Shown: positions 21,078-31,211 of the stretch, piece after piece
Numbering within the stretch: the first letter of the stretch is position 1
Layout: each line of letters opens with the position of its first letter
Assembly (NCBI GenBank): GCA_019240405.1
Contig: JAFAYL010000044.1
Coordinates: forward strand, 1-64,000
Source of the DNA: Acidobacteriaceae bacterium
GTDB taxonomy: Bacteria > Acidobacteriota > Terriglobia > Bryobacterales > Bryobacteraceae
Length of the DNA: 64,000 nucleotides
Direction of reading: 5' to 3'
Made by a program: the position numbers and the translations under genes
The notes under the pieces: generated by a model
The model's database searches: none
What the model was told of the DNA's origin: nothing
Seen by the model: only the letters and a program-made list of their open reading frames with translations

Positions 21078-22413
21078 TCATGTCACCGCTCCGTACCGGC
21101 GTAGCACTTCTCGAAGACGAGTCTCGGGGGCGCCAAGCCGCCCGCTCTGCTGCTCCAGCCATGCCAACCATCCATCCCCAACCTTGGCGCCAGCCGCCAA
21201 CAGCACTTCGAATACTGACAAGTAGTCGTTGGCAGGGCCGCCATTGGCGAAAGCCCACCCGGCATGTTCCAGAACCGTTCCGCCCCACCGGTTGACTTCT
21301 TCCAGCGGAGCGCCGCGTCTGATCAATAACTGGACGATGCTGACGTGGCCGCCGGCCGCCGCCCAGTGCAAGCCGGTCCCGCCAAGGTCGGCTTGGTCGC
21401 GAACGTCCGCACCATGGGCCAGGAAACTCCACAACCTCATGCCAGCCGTACATACAAGCCCACAGAAACCCGCGCTGTAGCTGCTGTTTGCTCGCGGTTG
21501 GCTCAAGCCTGCCGTCCTCTTGAAAGAAGGTTTTGACGATATCAGCTCTTCCGGCGCCCGCGGCCGTTTCCAGATTGAGCCGGACGCCGCGGGAGGCGAG
21601 AAACTGGGCGGCTCTGGCCCGGCCATTCGCCAGACAACCCTCGATGACGGTGTGCCGGTTACCCGCCGCGCAGGGCTTATCAATCACCGCGCCGCGCTCA
21701 AGAAGGATCTGCATTAGCGCTTCTTGCACCCCGGCGCGCTCAGGGTGAACGCTGGTTGCAACCAATCCAAGTGCGGTGCAGCCGCCGCTGTAGACATCCG
21801 ATTCAGCGTCTACCTCGCCGCCCGCATCCAGTAACAGTTCTGCGATTTCGACAATGTTGTTTGGTGTCTTCTGGCGGAAGTCCTCAATGCCATTGGCCGC
21901 AACATAATGCAGCAAAGGCGCCCGATGTTTCCGCAACGAGCGCATACGGACTAACTCTGGTTGATCGCGAAGCAGTAGCTTCAATCCTTGAATGTCGCCC
22001 GAAGTGATTGCGTCCGCTGCTGCCTCGAAGCTCGCTTCCTTGGAATTCGCTCTTTGAATCGTTTGGATCTGCTTGGCAAAGCTCGGCCAGCTCTCGAATC
22101 CGTGTTCCCGGGCGATAAAGAATTGTGCATCGGCAAGCACGGGACGGGGCTTCGAAAGCTTGCTTGCCTGAATCTTCTTCTCGATGCGCTCGATCTCTTG
22201 ATGCCGCACTGACGCACGCAACTTCGGAGTTACGGGAACACCTCTTAAGCGCCCCTCGGTCTCTACCGATTGGGCTGCGCACCGATCAAACCATCGTTCA
22301 GCCCATTCTTGGATAGCATACGGGTTGGCCAAGGCGCAGGCCTTCAGGAGATCCTTTGCGTCTTTCTTGTAATGCTCCAGGTTCGGGCGAGGGGGGAGCG
22401 GTCTGGCTTGCAT
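21078..22413 (-). pseudogene. Ankyrin-repeat protein gene with a frameshift near 21423
   Basis: The first part (about 330 codons from ATG 22413) has a helical N-terminal region followed by ankyrin-like repeats, ending at YGWHEVVEF. The same frame then loses homology. A frame offset by one base carries the rest: LAHGADVRDQADLGG, GLHWAAAGGHVSIVQLLIRRGAP, LLAAGAKVGDG, ending at 21078. The join lies at TTTCCTGG (minus strand; about 21417-21426), where one extra base, or two missing, would restore EF(L)LAHGA. It is either a genuine mutation or an assembly error. The intact protein would be about 445 residues, with repeats mediating protein binding. The long uninterrupted reading frame to 21031 is not the native C-terminus. 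Confidence 0.75.
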
Positions 22414-22605
22414 ACGAATCTCCTTTCACGCTTGCCTGGAGTCCGCCCTGATCAGGCTGAAAGAAGCTCGTACCTTCGAAATAACAGCGGTGGGTGGGCA
22501 CGGCCCTTTCCGCGGACTGGATGCGCCCCGAACGCCGATTTCATAGTAACAGCAAAAGGCCAGCCGGTTGCCAGATCGCTTGTCGAGTTGTGGTCCGGAC
22601 ACGCC

Positions 22606-22617
22606 CGCGTTAACGCG
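22606..22617. promoter_or_regulatory. 12-bp perfect palindrome upstream of citrate synthase
   Basis: CGCGTTAACGCG is fully palindromic and lies 41 bases before the citrate synthase start, followed by a -10-like TATATAGAAT stretch (about 22622-22631). Its position would suit an operator overlapping the promoter. Nothing else supports function, and short GC-rich palindromes arise by chance. The rest of the 245-base gap (22414-22658) shows no gene. Confidence 0.3.
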
Positions 22618-22658
22618 AGAGTTATATAGAATCAAAAACGGAGAGATACCACAACTTC

Positions 22659-23786
22659 ATGCCGGCAGCAGGTGCAGGTCTCGAGGGCGTAGTTGCCACT
22701 ACTTCGAAAATTTGTTTCATCGATGGCAACCGCGGCATATTGAGCTATTTCGGCTATAGCATTCACACCTTAGCCGAGAACGCTAGCTTCGAGGAGGTCA
22801 TTTATCTTCTATGGAACGGAAAGCTGCCAAACCGGCGTGAATTATCGGAACTCAAATCCTCACTGGTCGCCGAGCGCGATTTGCCGCACGAAGTAACAGC
22901 GTTTTTGAGGAACGTCCCTAAGGGCAGTCCGCCGATGGATGTGCTACGCACTGCGGTCTCCATGCTCAGCTTGCACGACGCTTTAGCGGGGGACAACTCC
23001 GAGCGGGCGAATGTGCAAAAAGCCGTCAAGCTGATGGCGCGAGTCGCCACGATTGTCACCAGTTTCGACCGGCTTCGCAACGGGAAAGAAGTAATACCCG
23101 GCGATCCGGGCCTCGGTTATGCCGCGAATTTCCTTGCGACTCTTAGCGGAAAGAAGCCCGATGATGTCATGGAACGAGTCTTCGATGTGGCGCTCATTCT
23201 CCACGCTGATCACGAGCTGAACGCATCCACATTTGCTGCTCGCGTGACCGCCGCTACACTATCCGACATCTATTCTGCTATTACTTCAGCGATTGGTGCA
23301 TTGAAAGGCCCGTTGCACGGCGGTGCAAATGAGAACGTCATTCGCATGCTGCTTTCTACGAAATCGCCCGCCGATGCCGCCGAAAAAGCCAAGAACGATC
23401 TCGATAAGAAGGTCAAGATCGCAGGCTTCGGGCATCGCGTCTATCGCGTCCTCGATCCCCGCGCGATTCACCTTAAAAGGATGAGCGAGGAGCTCGGCAA
23501 GCGCACGGGTCACACCGACCTGTATGAGAAATCCGCTCGGGTGGAGCAAACGGTCCACGATCTTAAGAATTTGAACGCGAATGTGGACTTTTACTCGGCA
23601 TCTACTTACTACTCCCTAGGTATTCCGGTCGATCTGTTCACGCCGATTTTTGCTGTCAGCCGCATGGCAGGATGGACGGCTCACACGCTCGAGCAATACA
23701 GAAACAATCGATTAATTCGGCCGAGAGCCGATTATACCGGCGTCCCTGATGGTCAGAAGTGGACGCCTCTCGAAGAGCGTTCCTAG
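22659..23786 (+). CDS. gltA: Citrate synthase (type I/short form)
   Basis: 375-residue enzyme joining acetyl-CoA and oxaloacetate at the entry of the TCA cycle, in the cytosol. Conserved elements: HADHELNASTFAAR, GPLHGGANE (catalytic His), GFGHRVYRVLDPRA (second His and Arg), NVDFYSAS (catalytic Asp) and LEQYRNNRLIRP. The length fits the short dimeric form of Gram-positive-like and archaeal citrate or 2-methylcitrate synthases, which are hard to tell apart by eye. ATG start after GGAGAGATACC. Followed 33 bases later by serS; a shared transcript is possible. Confidence 0.93.
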   Translation: MPAAGAGLEGVVATTSKICFIDGNRGILSYFGYSIHTLAENASFEEVIYLLWNGKLPNRRELSELKSSLVAERDLPHEVTAFLRNVPKGSPPMDVLRTAVSMLSLHDALAGDNSERANVQKAVKLMARVATIVTSFDRLRNGKEVIPGDPGLGYAANFLATLSGKKPDDVMERVFDVALILHADHELNASTFAARVTAATLSDIYSAITSAIGALKGPLHGGANENVIRMLLSTKSPADAAEKAKNDLDKKVKIAGFGHRVYRVLDPRAIHLKRMSEELGKRTGHTDLYEKSARVEQTVHDLKNLNANVDFYSASTYYSLGIPVDLFTPIFAVSRMAGWTAHTLEQYRNNRLIRPRADYTGVPDGQKWTPLEERS

Positions 23787-25106
<1,320 letters not shown>

Positions 25107-25310
25107 CCAGCGAAAATCCAAGTCTAGCCGCACGCACTTCACCCGTTCACAGCGTTGGCAAGAATTTTCTAGAACCTCACAACCCAAAACACGCCAGATA
25201 CTTATCGGGAATTTGAATCCCCTTTCCTGCTTCAGTTGCAAACAGTGATTCAGGCTCCCATGCTTGACTGAAATCGCCCAACGAGAGGGCGAATTTTCAC
25301 CCGAGGCATC

Positions 25311-26588
25311 ATGCTGAGACTGCTCCGACCGTTCTTCCTAATTACCGTGTGTGTGGCTCTTTTTGCATATTGCGCGTTCCCGCAATCGAATCTTACTCAA
25401 GTGCAAGATACGGTCACGAATCCCGACGGCTCGCCCTTTAACGGCACTGTGGTGATTACGTTCAACGGCTTCACAAGTCCTGGAAATACGGCCCCACAAA
25501 GCACCTCGGCGCAAATCTACAACGGCGCTCTGTCAGTTCTGTTGGTTCCTTCAACGACTGCATCACCGGGCTCTTACTATCAAGCCGTTTATAATAGCAG
25601 CAATGGCCTGGTGACTTGGACCGAAACCTGGTCAGTGCCGCCCAGCACTACTCCGGTTACCTTGAGTCAGATTCGAACGTCATCTTCACTCTCTGGCTCC
25701 AATGGCGGCTCCGGTGGCGGGTCGGGCGGCATCACATTGCCGATCAACATAAGTGACGTCGCGAACCTCAGTTCCACGCTGGCCGCGATAAATAGCTCAA
25801 TTACCGGCCTCACTACCACAACCAACACTCTGAGCAGCACGGTTAGCGGCGATACAAGCTCGATCGCGACTCTTAATACCACCGTAAACAGCTTCAACAC
25901 AACTCTTTCGGGACTCGGAAACAACGTGAACTCGATCAGCAACACGGTCTCTGGCCTGAATACGACTGTGAGCGGTCTGGGCAATACGGTGGCCGGAGTC
26001 AGTAGCACCGTCTCCGGGCTTTCAACCAATATGACGGGGCTGAGTAATACGGTGTCCACCCTCGGGGCAACGGTCAGTAGTCTTAGCAATCAGCTGAACG
26101 CGATTACTGCAGGTACAACCACTGCGAATTTCTCAGATGCGGAGGTTCCAGCCGGAACAAAGAACGGAACCAACGCAGTTTTCACATTAGCTGCGAGTCC
26201 GGCGCCGCCCGTGAGCCTTGAGATTTATCGGAACGGGCTCGCGCAGATGTTCGGAGTCGATTTTTCGCTTTCAGGAAACACAATTACATTTCTAAACGGC
26301 AATGTTCCGAAGTCGTCCGATATCATTCAGGCGTTCTATCGTATGGCTGGAACCGGCCAGACGGCAACATTCTCTGATGATGAAACCCCAGGGGGAGCTA
26401 TCAATGGCACCAACCCAACGTTTACTTTAAGCGCAACTCCGAATCCGGTGCTTGACCTAAAGCTTTATAAAAACGGCTTATTACTTCAGCAGAACGGCGA
26501 CTATACCTTGAGCGGTTCGACAATCACGTTCACGCAAATGGCGATGCCTCAAACGGGTGACTCTCTAGTCGCTTACTATCGGCATTAA
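25311..26588 (+). CDS. Secreted stalk-like protein with heptad repeats and two C-terminal repeat domains
   Basis: 425 residues. A signal peptide (about 1-24) ends at AFPQS. Residues 25-120 look like a beta domain (TNPDGSPFNGTVVITF), followed by a Gly/Ser linker. Residues 150-266 form a low-complexity stretch with a near seven-residue period of NTVSGL/STVSGL units (25758-26108), as in trimeric coiled-coil stalks of adhesins and tail fibres. Two about 75-residue tandem domains follow (about 271-346 and 349-425), each with FSDxExPxGxxNGTN...F.L...P.P...L..Y.NG.....D..LSG.TITF. Function is not recognised; a fibre or adhesin is inferred. There is no phage gene near it. Confidence 0.75.
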   Translation: MLRLLRPFFLITVCVALFAYCAFPQSNLTQVQDTVTNPDGSPFNGTVVITFNGFTSPGNTAPQSTSAQIYNGALSVLLVPSTTASPGSYYQAVYNSSNGLVTWTETWSVPPSTTPVTLSQIRTSSSLSGSNGGSGGGSGGITLPINISDVANLSSTLAAINSSITGLTTTTNTLSSTVSGDTSSIATLNTTVNSFNTTLSGLGNNVNSISNTVSGLNTTVSGLGNTVAGVSSTVSGLSTNMTGLSNTVSTLGATVSSLSNQLNAITAGTTTANFSDAEVPAGTKNGTNAVFTLAASPAPPVSLEIYRNGLAQMFGVDFSLSGNTITFLNGNVPKSSDIIQAFYRMAGTGQTATFSDDETPGGAINGTNPTFTLSATPNPVLDLKLYKNGLLLQQNGDYTLSGSTITFTQMAMPQTGDSLVAYYRH

Positions 26589-27553
26589 GAGCCCGGAGCA
26601 CCCAGATACTTTCTTAAGTCTGGATGTACTTGAGTCTGAATGTCGGGATTTTTGAGGTTTTCTATATCGACTATGCGGGGCGCCAAAAAAAGCGTCTTTG
26701 GAGTTTTCTCGCCGCGCATTGCTTTCACTGCTTCAATGACGGCTGTTTCTCCCATCCTGAAGGGATCTTGGATCACGAGCGAATCTATTAAGCCGGCTTC
26801 AACCTCATTGAGTAACATTGGACTGAAATCGAATCCAACTAACTTTACGCTCGTACCTCCTCCTTTGAGCGCTTGAACGGCACCAGCGGTTCCAGACTCA
26901 TTCGAGCAGAAGATTCCACTCAGGTCTGGATGGGCAGTAAGCATATTTTCAGTAACCGCAAGCGACTGAGCGATACTCGCCATGCCGAATCGCTCATCCA
27001 GGATCTGGATTCCGGGAAACTTTTCGTCGAGCTCATGTCTGAAGCCGCTTTCCCTAGCCGTCGTTGAAGCGCCGCCCGGTGTCGTCTTCACCATTACAAT
27101 TCTTCCCTTGCCTTTCAAAACCTTACCCATTCGGTCGGCGCCTAGCTCGCCCGCGGCATAGTTATCTGTCGCAACGAACGTCGCATATTTGTCTGTATCC
27201 ACACCCGAGTCATAAATAATGACCGGAATACCGGCGGCTGTAGCCCGGTCGACAACAATTTTGAAAGCTGATCTATCCGAAGGCGCCAATGCAATCGCAT
27301 CCACTTGGCGATTGATCATTGTTTCCACAATCTGCATTTCGCCCGCAATGTCCGTCTCGTTCGGAGGTCCATTCCAAATAATCCCAACCTTGTTCTCCCA
27401 TGCGCCTTTAACCGCGCCCGCATGGACGCTCTGCCAAAAAAGGTCAGCGCTTGCTTTGGGAATCACCGCAATTACTTTCTTGGTGTGACTCCGGTTGCAG
27501 GCCCCCATAACCAAGCAGAAGCCCAGCCAAAATAGTGCGCCGATTCGGGTCAT
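26585..27553 (-). CDS. Sugar-type ABC transporter substrate-binding lipoprotein (RbsB/LacI-fold)
   Basis: 322-residue periplasmic binding protein of Pfam type Peripla_BP_4. ATG 27553 is chosen because it gives a lipoprotein signal (FCLVMGAC lipobox), whereas the longest frame from 27631 adds a Pro/Arg-rich stretch. The fold begins [21 protein letters not shown] and has the ribose-binding-like motifs [19 protein letters not shown] and AGELGADRM. It binds a sugar or related solute. No permease or ATPase gene is adjacent, so its partner is elsewhere or it serves sensing. Its 3' end overlaps the preceding convergent gene by 4 bases. Confidence 0.87.
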   Translation of the reverse strand: MTRIGALFWLGFCLVMGACNRSHTKKVIAVIPKASADLFWQSVHAGAVKGAWENKVGIIWNGPPNETDIAGEMQIVETMINRQVDAIALAPSDRSAFKIVVDRATAAGIPVIIYDSGVDTDKYATFVATDNYAAGELGADRMGKVLKGKGRIVMVKTTPGGASTTARESGFRHELDEKFPGIQILDERFGMASIAQSLAVTENMLTAHPDLSGIFCSNESGTAGAVQALKGGGTSVKLVGFDFSPMLLNEVEAGLIDSLVIQDPFRMGETAVIEAVKAMRGEKTPKTLFLAPRIVDIENLKNPDIQTQVHPDLRKYLGAPGS

Positions 27554-27587
27554 CACATCCGGTAAGCTATCAGGGGAGGAAACGAAG

Positions 27588-28571
27588 ATGCAACTTGGCC
27601 TTGTTGGTCTTGGCCGAATGGGCGCGAACATGACGCGGCGTCTGATGAAAGGCGGTCATCAGCTAGCGGTCTTCGATCTGAACACCGCGAACGTACAGAA
27701 GGTCTCGGCTGAAGGGGCGCAAGGAGCGCTATCACTGGAGGATCTGGTCAAGAAGCTCTCGAAACCGCGCGCCGTTTGGGTTATGGTGCCTGCCGGGAAA
27801 GCAACAGAAAACACTGTTCAAAGTCTCGCAGCCGCCATGGAACCGGGGGACATCATCATCGACGGCGGAAACAGTTTTTACAAAGATGACATCCGCCGGG
27901 CCGCGGACCTTTCGCAGCGCAAAATTCATTATGTCGATGCAGGTACTAGCGGCGGAGTTTGGGGCGTCGAGCGAGGCTATTGCTTGATGATCGGCGCGCA
28001 TCCCGATGCGTTCAAGACCTTGGAACCAATCTTCAAAACTCTAGCGCCCGGCATTGGGGACATTCCGCGCACCCCCGGCCGTGAAAAGCTCAACTCCACA
28101 GCCGAATACGGATATCTCCACTGCGGGCCGCCGGGAGCTGGACACTTCGTGAAGATGGTGCACAACGGCATCGAGTACGGGATTATGCAAGCCTATGCCG
28201 AGGGTTTCGATCTGATGGCGCACAAGGATTCAGAAGAACTCCCGGAAAACGAACGCTACAAGTTGAACGTCGCGGATATCGCCGAAGTATGGCGGCGTGG
28301 AAGCGTTGTGGGATCGTGGCTGCTCGATCTTACAGCGATGGCACTCGCGGAAAATCCCGATCTTTCGAATTTCAGTGGCTTTGTCGAAGATTCAGGCGAA
28401 GGACGCTGGACCATTAATGCCGCGATTGAGCAGGCAATTCCGGTCGAAGTTCTGGCCTCAGCGCTTTTCACACGTTTCCGTTCGCGAAAAGACCACACCT
28501 TCGCCGAAAAAATCCTTTCAGCGATGCGTTACAAATTCGGCGGGCATGTCGAGCGAGCCGCCGGAGGGTAA
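27588..28571 (+). CDS. gnd: 6-phosphogluconate dehydrogenase, decarboxylating (short form)
   Basis: 327 residues, matching the short GndA/YqeC-like form rather than the 470-residue type. N-terminal Rossmann motif [12 protein letters not shown], substrate loop [33 protein letters not shown]-like segment, and catalytic Lys in [14 protein letters not shown]. It oxidises 6-phosphogluconate to ribulose 5-phosphate; short forms often use NAD. AGGGGAGG lies ideally before ATG 27588; the frame open from 27495 is an artefact. It faces the zwf-opcA-pgl operon, overlapping the capA-like gene's end by 54 bases, so the oxidative pentose phosphate enzymes cluster here on both strands. Confidence 0.95.
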   Translation: MQLGLVGLGRMGANMTRRLMKGGHQLAVFDLNTANVQKVSAEGAQGALSLEDLVKKLSKPRAVWVMVPAGKATENTVQSLAAAMEPGDIIIDGGNSFYKDDIRRAADLSQRKIHYVDAGTSGGVWGVERGYCLMIGAHPDAFKTLEPIFKTLAPGIGDIPRTPGREKLNSTAEYGYLHCGPPGAGHFVKMVHNGIEYGIMQAYAEGFDLMAHKDSEELPENERYKLNVADIAEVWRRGSVVGSWLLDLTAMALAENPDLSNFSGFVEDSGEGRWTINAAIEQAIPVEVLASALFTRFRSRKDHTFAEKILSAMRYKFGGHVERAAGG

Positions 28572-29531
28572 CTCAAGCTCCGGCCCCGTTGGAGTAATCG
28601 CGATCGCCATAACGTGCGTGGCGAGAATAGTTGAGCCAAGAAAGGAAACCTCGGCAATCTCGCCATGCTGCGTTTCTTTGCGCTGATACTGATCAAAAAC
28701 ACAATTTCCTAGCGAATAGAAGATCACGCCCCCGCGATACTCCTCCATTTTTTGGATCACGTGCGGGTGATGGCCGATGACGAGTGTGGCTCCGGCGTCA
28801 ATGGCCGCATGCGCGAACTCAATTTGAGCCTGCGTGGGCTTGGGCATGTACTCGACGCCGTGATGCATCGACACGATCACGACATCCGCGCGCTTTCGGA
28901 GTGCGGAGACGTCGCGCTGCATCGCTGAAACATCCGCCATCGCAATTCGCTTGTCAATGTCGTGCCAGTTGCCATTTTGCTGATCGAATGTGTAGCCGAG
29001 GAAACCAAATCGCACACCGTGGCGCGTCAGCACGACGCCTTCGTGCGCCACGGATTCGGATTCGCCACTGCCTAACGGCGAGATCCCGTGCGAACGCAGC
29101 CATTCAACCGTGAACTCAATTCCGTGCGGGCCGCAATCCCGTGAGTGATTGTTAGCTGTGGAGGCGATTGCCACTCCCGCTAGCCTCAGCCCTTCAATCG
29201 CCGCAGGCGGAGCATGGAAGATCAATCCGTGTTCGTAATATGGGCCACGATCTGAAAACGGCGATTCTAAATTTATAAAGGCGATGTCGGCGGCGCACAT
29301 CAGCGGGGCAATTTTGCGAAATGGCAAAGCCGGATCATGCGCGGCCAATATCTGCCGCCGTACATCGCGGCAGAACATCACATCACCTGCAAACAGCAGC
29401 CTGTTGAAGGCCTGCTGAGCACACGCGTAAGGCGCCCAAAGCAGGCAAAGCGTGATGCCTAAATATCTAAAGCTTCGCCGCAGCGGCTTTATCCAGAAAC
29501 CAAACGGCTTTATCGGAACCTCGCGTCGCAA
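28518..29531 (-). CDS. CapA-family metallophosphatase-like protein
   Basis: About 337 residues from the TTG at 29531; the frame is open to a GTG at 29603. A signal-like hydrophobic stretch ([16 protein letters not shown]) precedes the domain. CapA/PgsA-type motifs: [35 protein letters not shown] and GHHPHVIQ. These form the dinuclear metal site of the calcineurin-like fold. CapA proteins are linked to poly-gamma-glutamate capsule synthesis, but no pgs genes are nearby, so the role is open. The 5' end lies inside pgl (overlap of at least 65 bases) and the 3' end overlaps gnd by 54 bases. Start is uncertain. Confidence 0.8.
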   Translation of the reverse strand: MRREVPIKPFGFWIKPLRRSFRYLGITLCLLWAPYACAQQAFNRLLFAGDVMFCRDVRRQILAAHDPALPFRKIAPLMCAADIAFINLESPFSDRGPYYEHGLIFHAPPAAIEGLRLAGVAIASTANNHSRDCGPHGIEFTVEWLRSHGISPLGSGESESVAHEGVVLTRHGVRFGFLGYTFDQQNGNWHDIDKRIAMADVSAMQRDVSALRKRADVVIVSMHHGVEYMPKPTQAQIEFAHAAIDAGATLVIGHHPHVIQKMEEYRGGVIFYSLGNCVFDQYQRKETQHGEIAEVSFLGSTILATHVMAIAITPTGPELELPSGGSLDMPAEFVTHR

Positions 29532-30201
29532 TCTGGCCGGGGTATTTGTGCATATCTTCGAGACCCTCGAGGACTTTGTGCACAGCCTCTGCTTTATCTT
29601 CACCTGAGACTTGCATCACGGTGCGGCGCGCAGCAAGTAAAACCCCCGGCAGAAGAGTCACACGGTGGCTCTTCATTTTTTCAACCCACACAGCAGCCGC
29701 GATGCCAGTCCGATTATCAATCAAAGGCTCGCCCGGAAACAGGCTCGCCGTGTGAGCGTCCGGCCCGAGGCCCCGATGGACGAGATCGAAGACTGGCAGT
29801 TGATGCTCGCCGAGTGAGAAGAACTGCTCGATTTCTTCGATATATCGGGACGCGGCTTCGTCCGGAATCAACTCGCCGTGAACCCGATGTATGTTGTTCT
29901 TCGACACGCGGGCCGGGAGAAGTAGCGCATCATTGGCAAGCTTGAAATTGCTCTGATTGTCGGTTGGAGGCACGCAACGCTCATCGACCCAGAAGAAATG
30001 AACCTGGGACCAATCGAAGCCCGACTTACCCATAATCGAGAAAAGCAAGCGGGGCGAGCTGCCTCCTGAGATTGCAATCGTGGCGCGCGGCTGCGATTTC
30101 AACGTATCCGAAAGCGCATCGAGGATGTATCGCGCGCACGCGTCCGCTACGCCTTGCGCATCGTTCTCTATGTGTCGTTGCTGCCTGGCCGCGGTACTCA
30201 A
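29467..30201 (-). CDS. pgl: 6-phosphogluconolactonase
   Basis: 244-residue hydrolase of 6-phosphoglucono-1,5-lactone, the second step of the oxidative pentose phosphate pathway. Family motifs: AISGGSSPRLLF, HFFWVDERCVPPTDNQSN and HRGLGPDAHTASLFPG. The start is TTG 30201, which overlaps the opcA stop (TTGA) with GGAG upstream, so translation is likely coupled. It is the third gene of zwf-opcA-pgl. Confidence 0.95.
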   Translation of the reverse strand: MSTAARQQRHIENDAQGVADACARYILDALSDTLKSQPRATIAISGGSSPRLLFSIMGKSGFDWSQVHFFWVDERCVPPTDNQSNFKLANDALLLPARVSKNNIHRVHGELIPDEAASRYIEEIEQFFSLGEHQLPVFDLVHRGLGPDAHTASLFPGEPLIDNRTGIAAAVWVEKMKSHRVTLLPGVLLAARRTVMQVSGEDKAEAVHKVLEGLEDMHKYPGQIATRGSDKAVWFLDKAAAAKL

Positions 30202-31211
30202 AACACAAACTCCTGCGCACGCGTAAAAGCTAAATCAAAAGCTGGGTCCGGCCCGAGTATGGATAGCTCCTCGTTCAGAAGTGTATAAAGACTCGCTTCG
30301 TTAAAGCTGTATTGCCGCTCTCGTCCGTTGCTGCTGCGCAGCGTCATGCAGTCGCAGCTCGTGCGATCAAGCTCGATCATCTCTGACTTCGAGCGCATGC
30401 GGATACGCTTCAGCCCTGGGGCGGGACCTTTGGTGTTAATGACCAGTACGTTTGCTCGATAGGGTGCAGAGAGCCATCCAGCCATGTACAGAACGGATGA
30501 GGACGGCTTTTCTCCGGTGTACGCGATTTCGATTGCATTGAAGTTTGAAAGACCATTCCCTGCAGCAGGGTTGTCGAATAGGTGAGCAATCGGCTCGCGC
30601 CACCGCGTTAGCCGAGTCCACTCGAGATCCGCAACCACCCGGCCTCGCGCGCGCCATTCTCCGAGAATGCCCAACGCGCCGGATGGATCCTCGTCTTTAC
30701 TGTCGACGATCACCTTGCTCGACAAATTCATAACGGCTTCGAGCCCGGCTTTCTGATCGGGCCCCGCAGACGGTTTCAATGCCGCACGATGACGGCACCA
30801 CAATATGACCGGAAGATCCGCAGGAATGATGCCGATGACAGTCGGGCCTATATTGGGCCAGCTAGCAGGCGCGGACGTAATCTCAATCTGTTCACAACAG
30901 ATTTGTTCCGCTTTTCCAAAGGGTTTCCAGCATTGGGCCAGGACACGAGCTTCAAGATCTCTCTCAGCTTTCTCGGACACGGCAAGAACAATTCCCCTGC
31001 TTGGGTGCGATTGCATCAGATCAGCTATCGTTTGGGAAGCTGAAAATCCGCCGTCCTGCTCATCGGTCGCAACAATCAGCGTCATGGAAGAAGCGCGAAG
31101 AACAGTAGGCTTGCCCTGCTGTTTTTGTTCCTGACCGACAGAAGTCCAGACTTTGGTGAGCGCCTTGAGAATTTGTTCCGGCTGCGCTGGATGAATAATG
31201 GCGGTGCTCAT
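30198..31211 (-). CDS. opcA: Glucose-6-phosphate dehydrogenase assembly protein OpcA
   Basis: 337 residues. OpcA is a small family, best known in cyanobacteria and actinobacteria, that activates or assembles glucose-6-phosphate dehydrogenase. Visible similarities are the N-terminal LTKVWTSVGQE, MTLIVAT, the WPNIGPTVIGIIPADLPVILWC segment, VIVDSKDEDP and DLEWTRLTRWREPIA. ATG 31211 overlaps the zwf stop in ATGA and has GGAGG seven bases before; the longer GTG start at 31223 is less likely. Gene order directly after zwf supports the call. No catalytic motif is expected. Confidence 0.9.
   Translation of the reverse strand: MSTAIIHPAQPEQILKALTKVWTSVGQEQKQQGKPTVLRASSMTLIVATDEQDGGFSASQTIADLMQSHPSRGIVLAVSEKAERDLEARVLAQCWKPFGKAEQICCEQIEITSAPASWPNIGPTVIGIIPADLPVILWCRHRAALKPSAGPDQKAGLEAVMNLSSKVIVDSKDEDPSGALGILGEWRARGRVVADLEWTRLTRWREPIAHLFDNPAAGNGLSNFNAIEIAYTGEKPSSSVLYMAGWLSAPYRANVLVINTKGPAPGLKRIRMRSKSEMIELDRTSCDCMTLRSSNGRERQYSFNEASLYTLLNEELSILGPDPAFDLAFTRAQEFVF

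Noticed and set aside
25758-26108. CRISPR-like or minisatellite repeat suspected in the NTVSGL stretch
   Set aside because: Repeats are protein-level heptads with degenerate codons, in frame, and no spacers.
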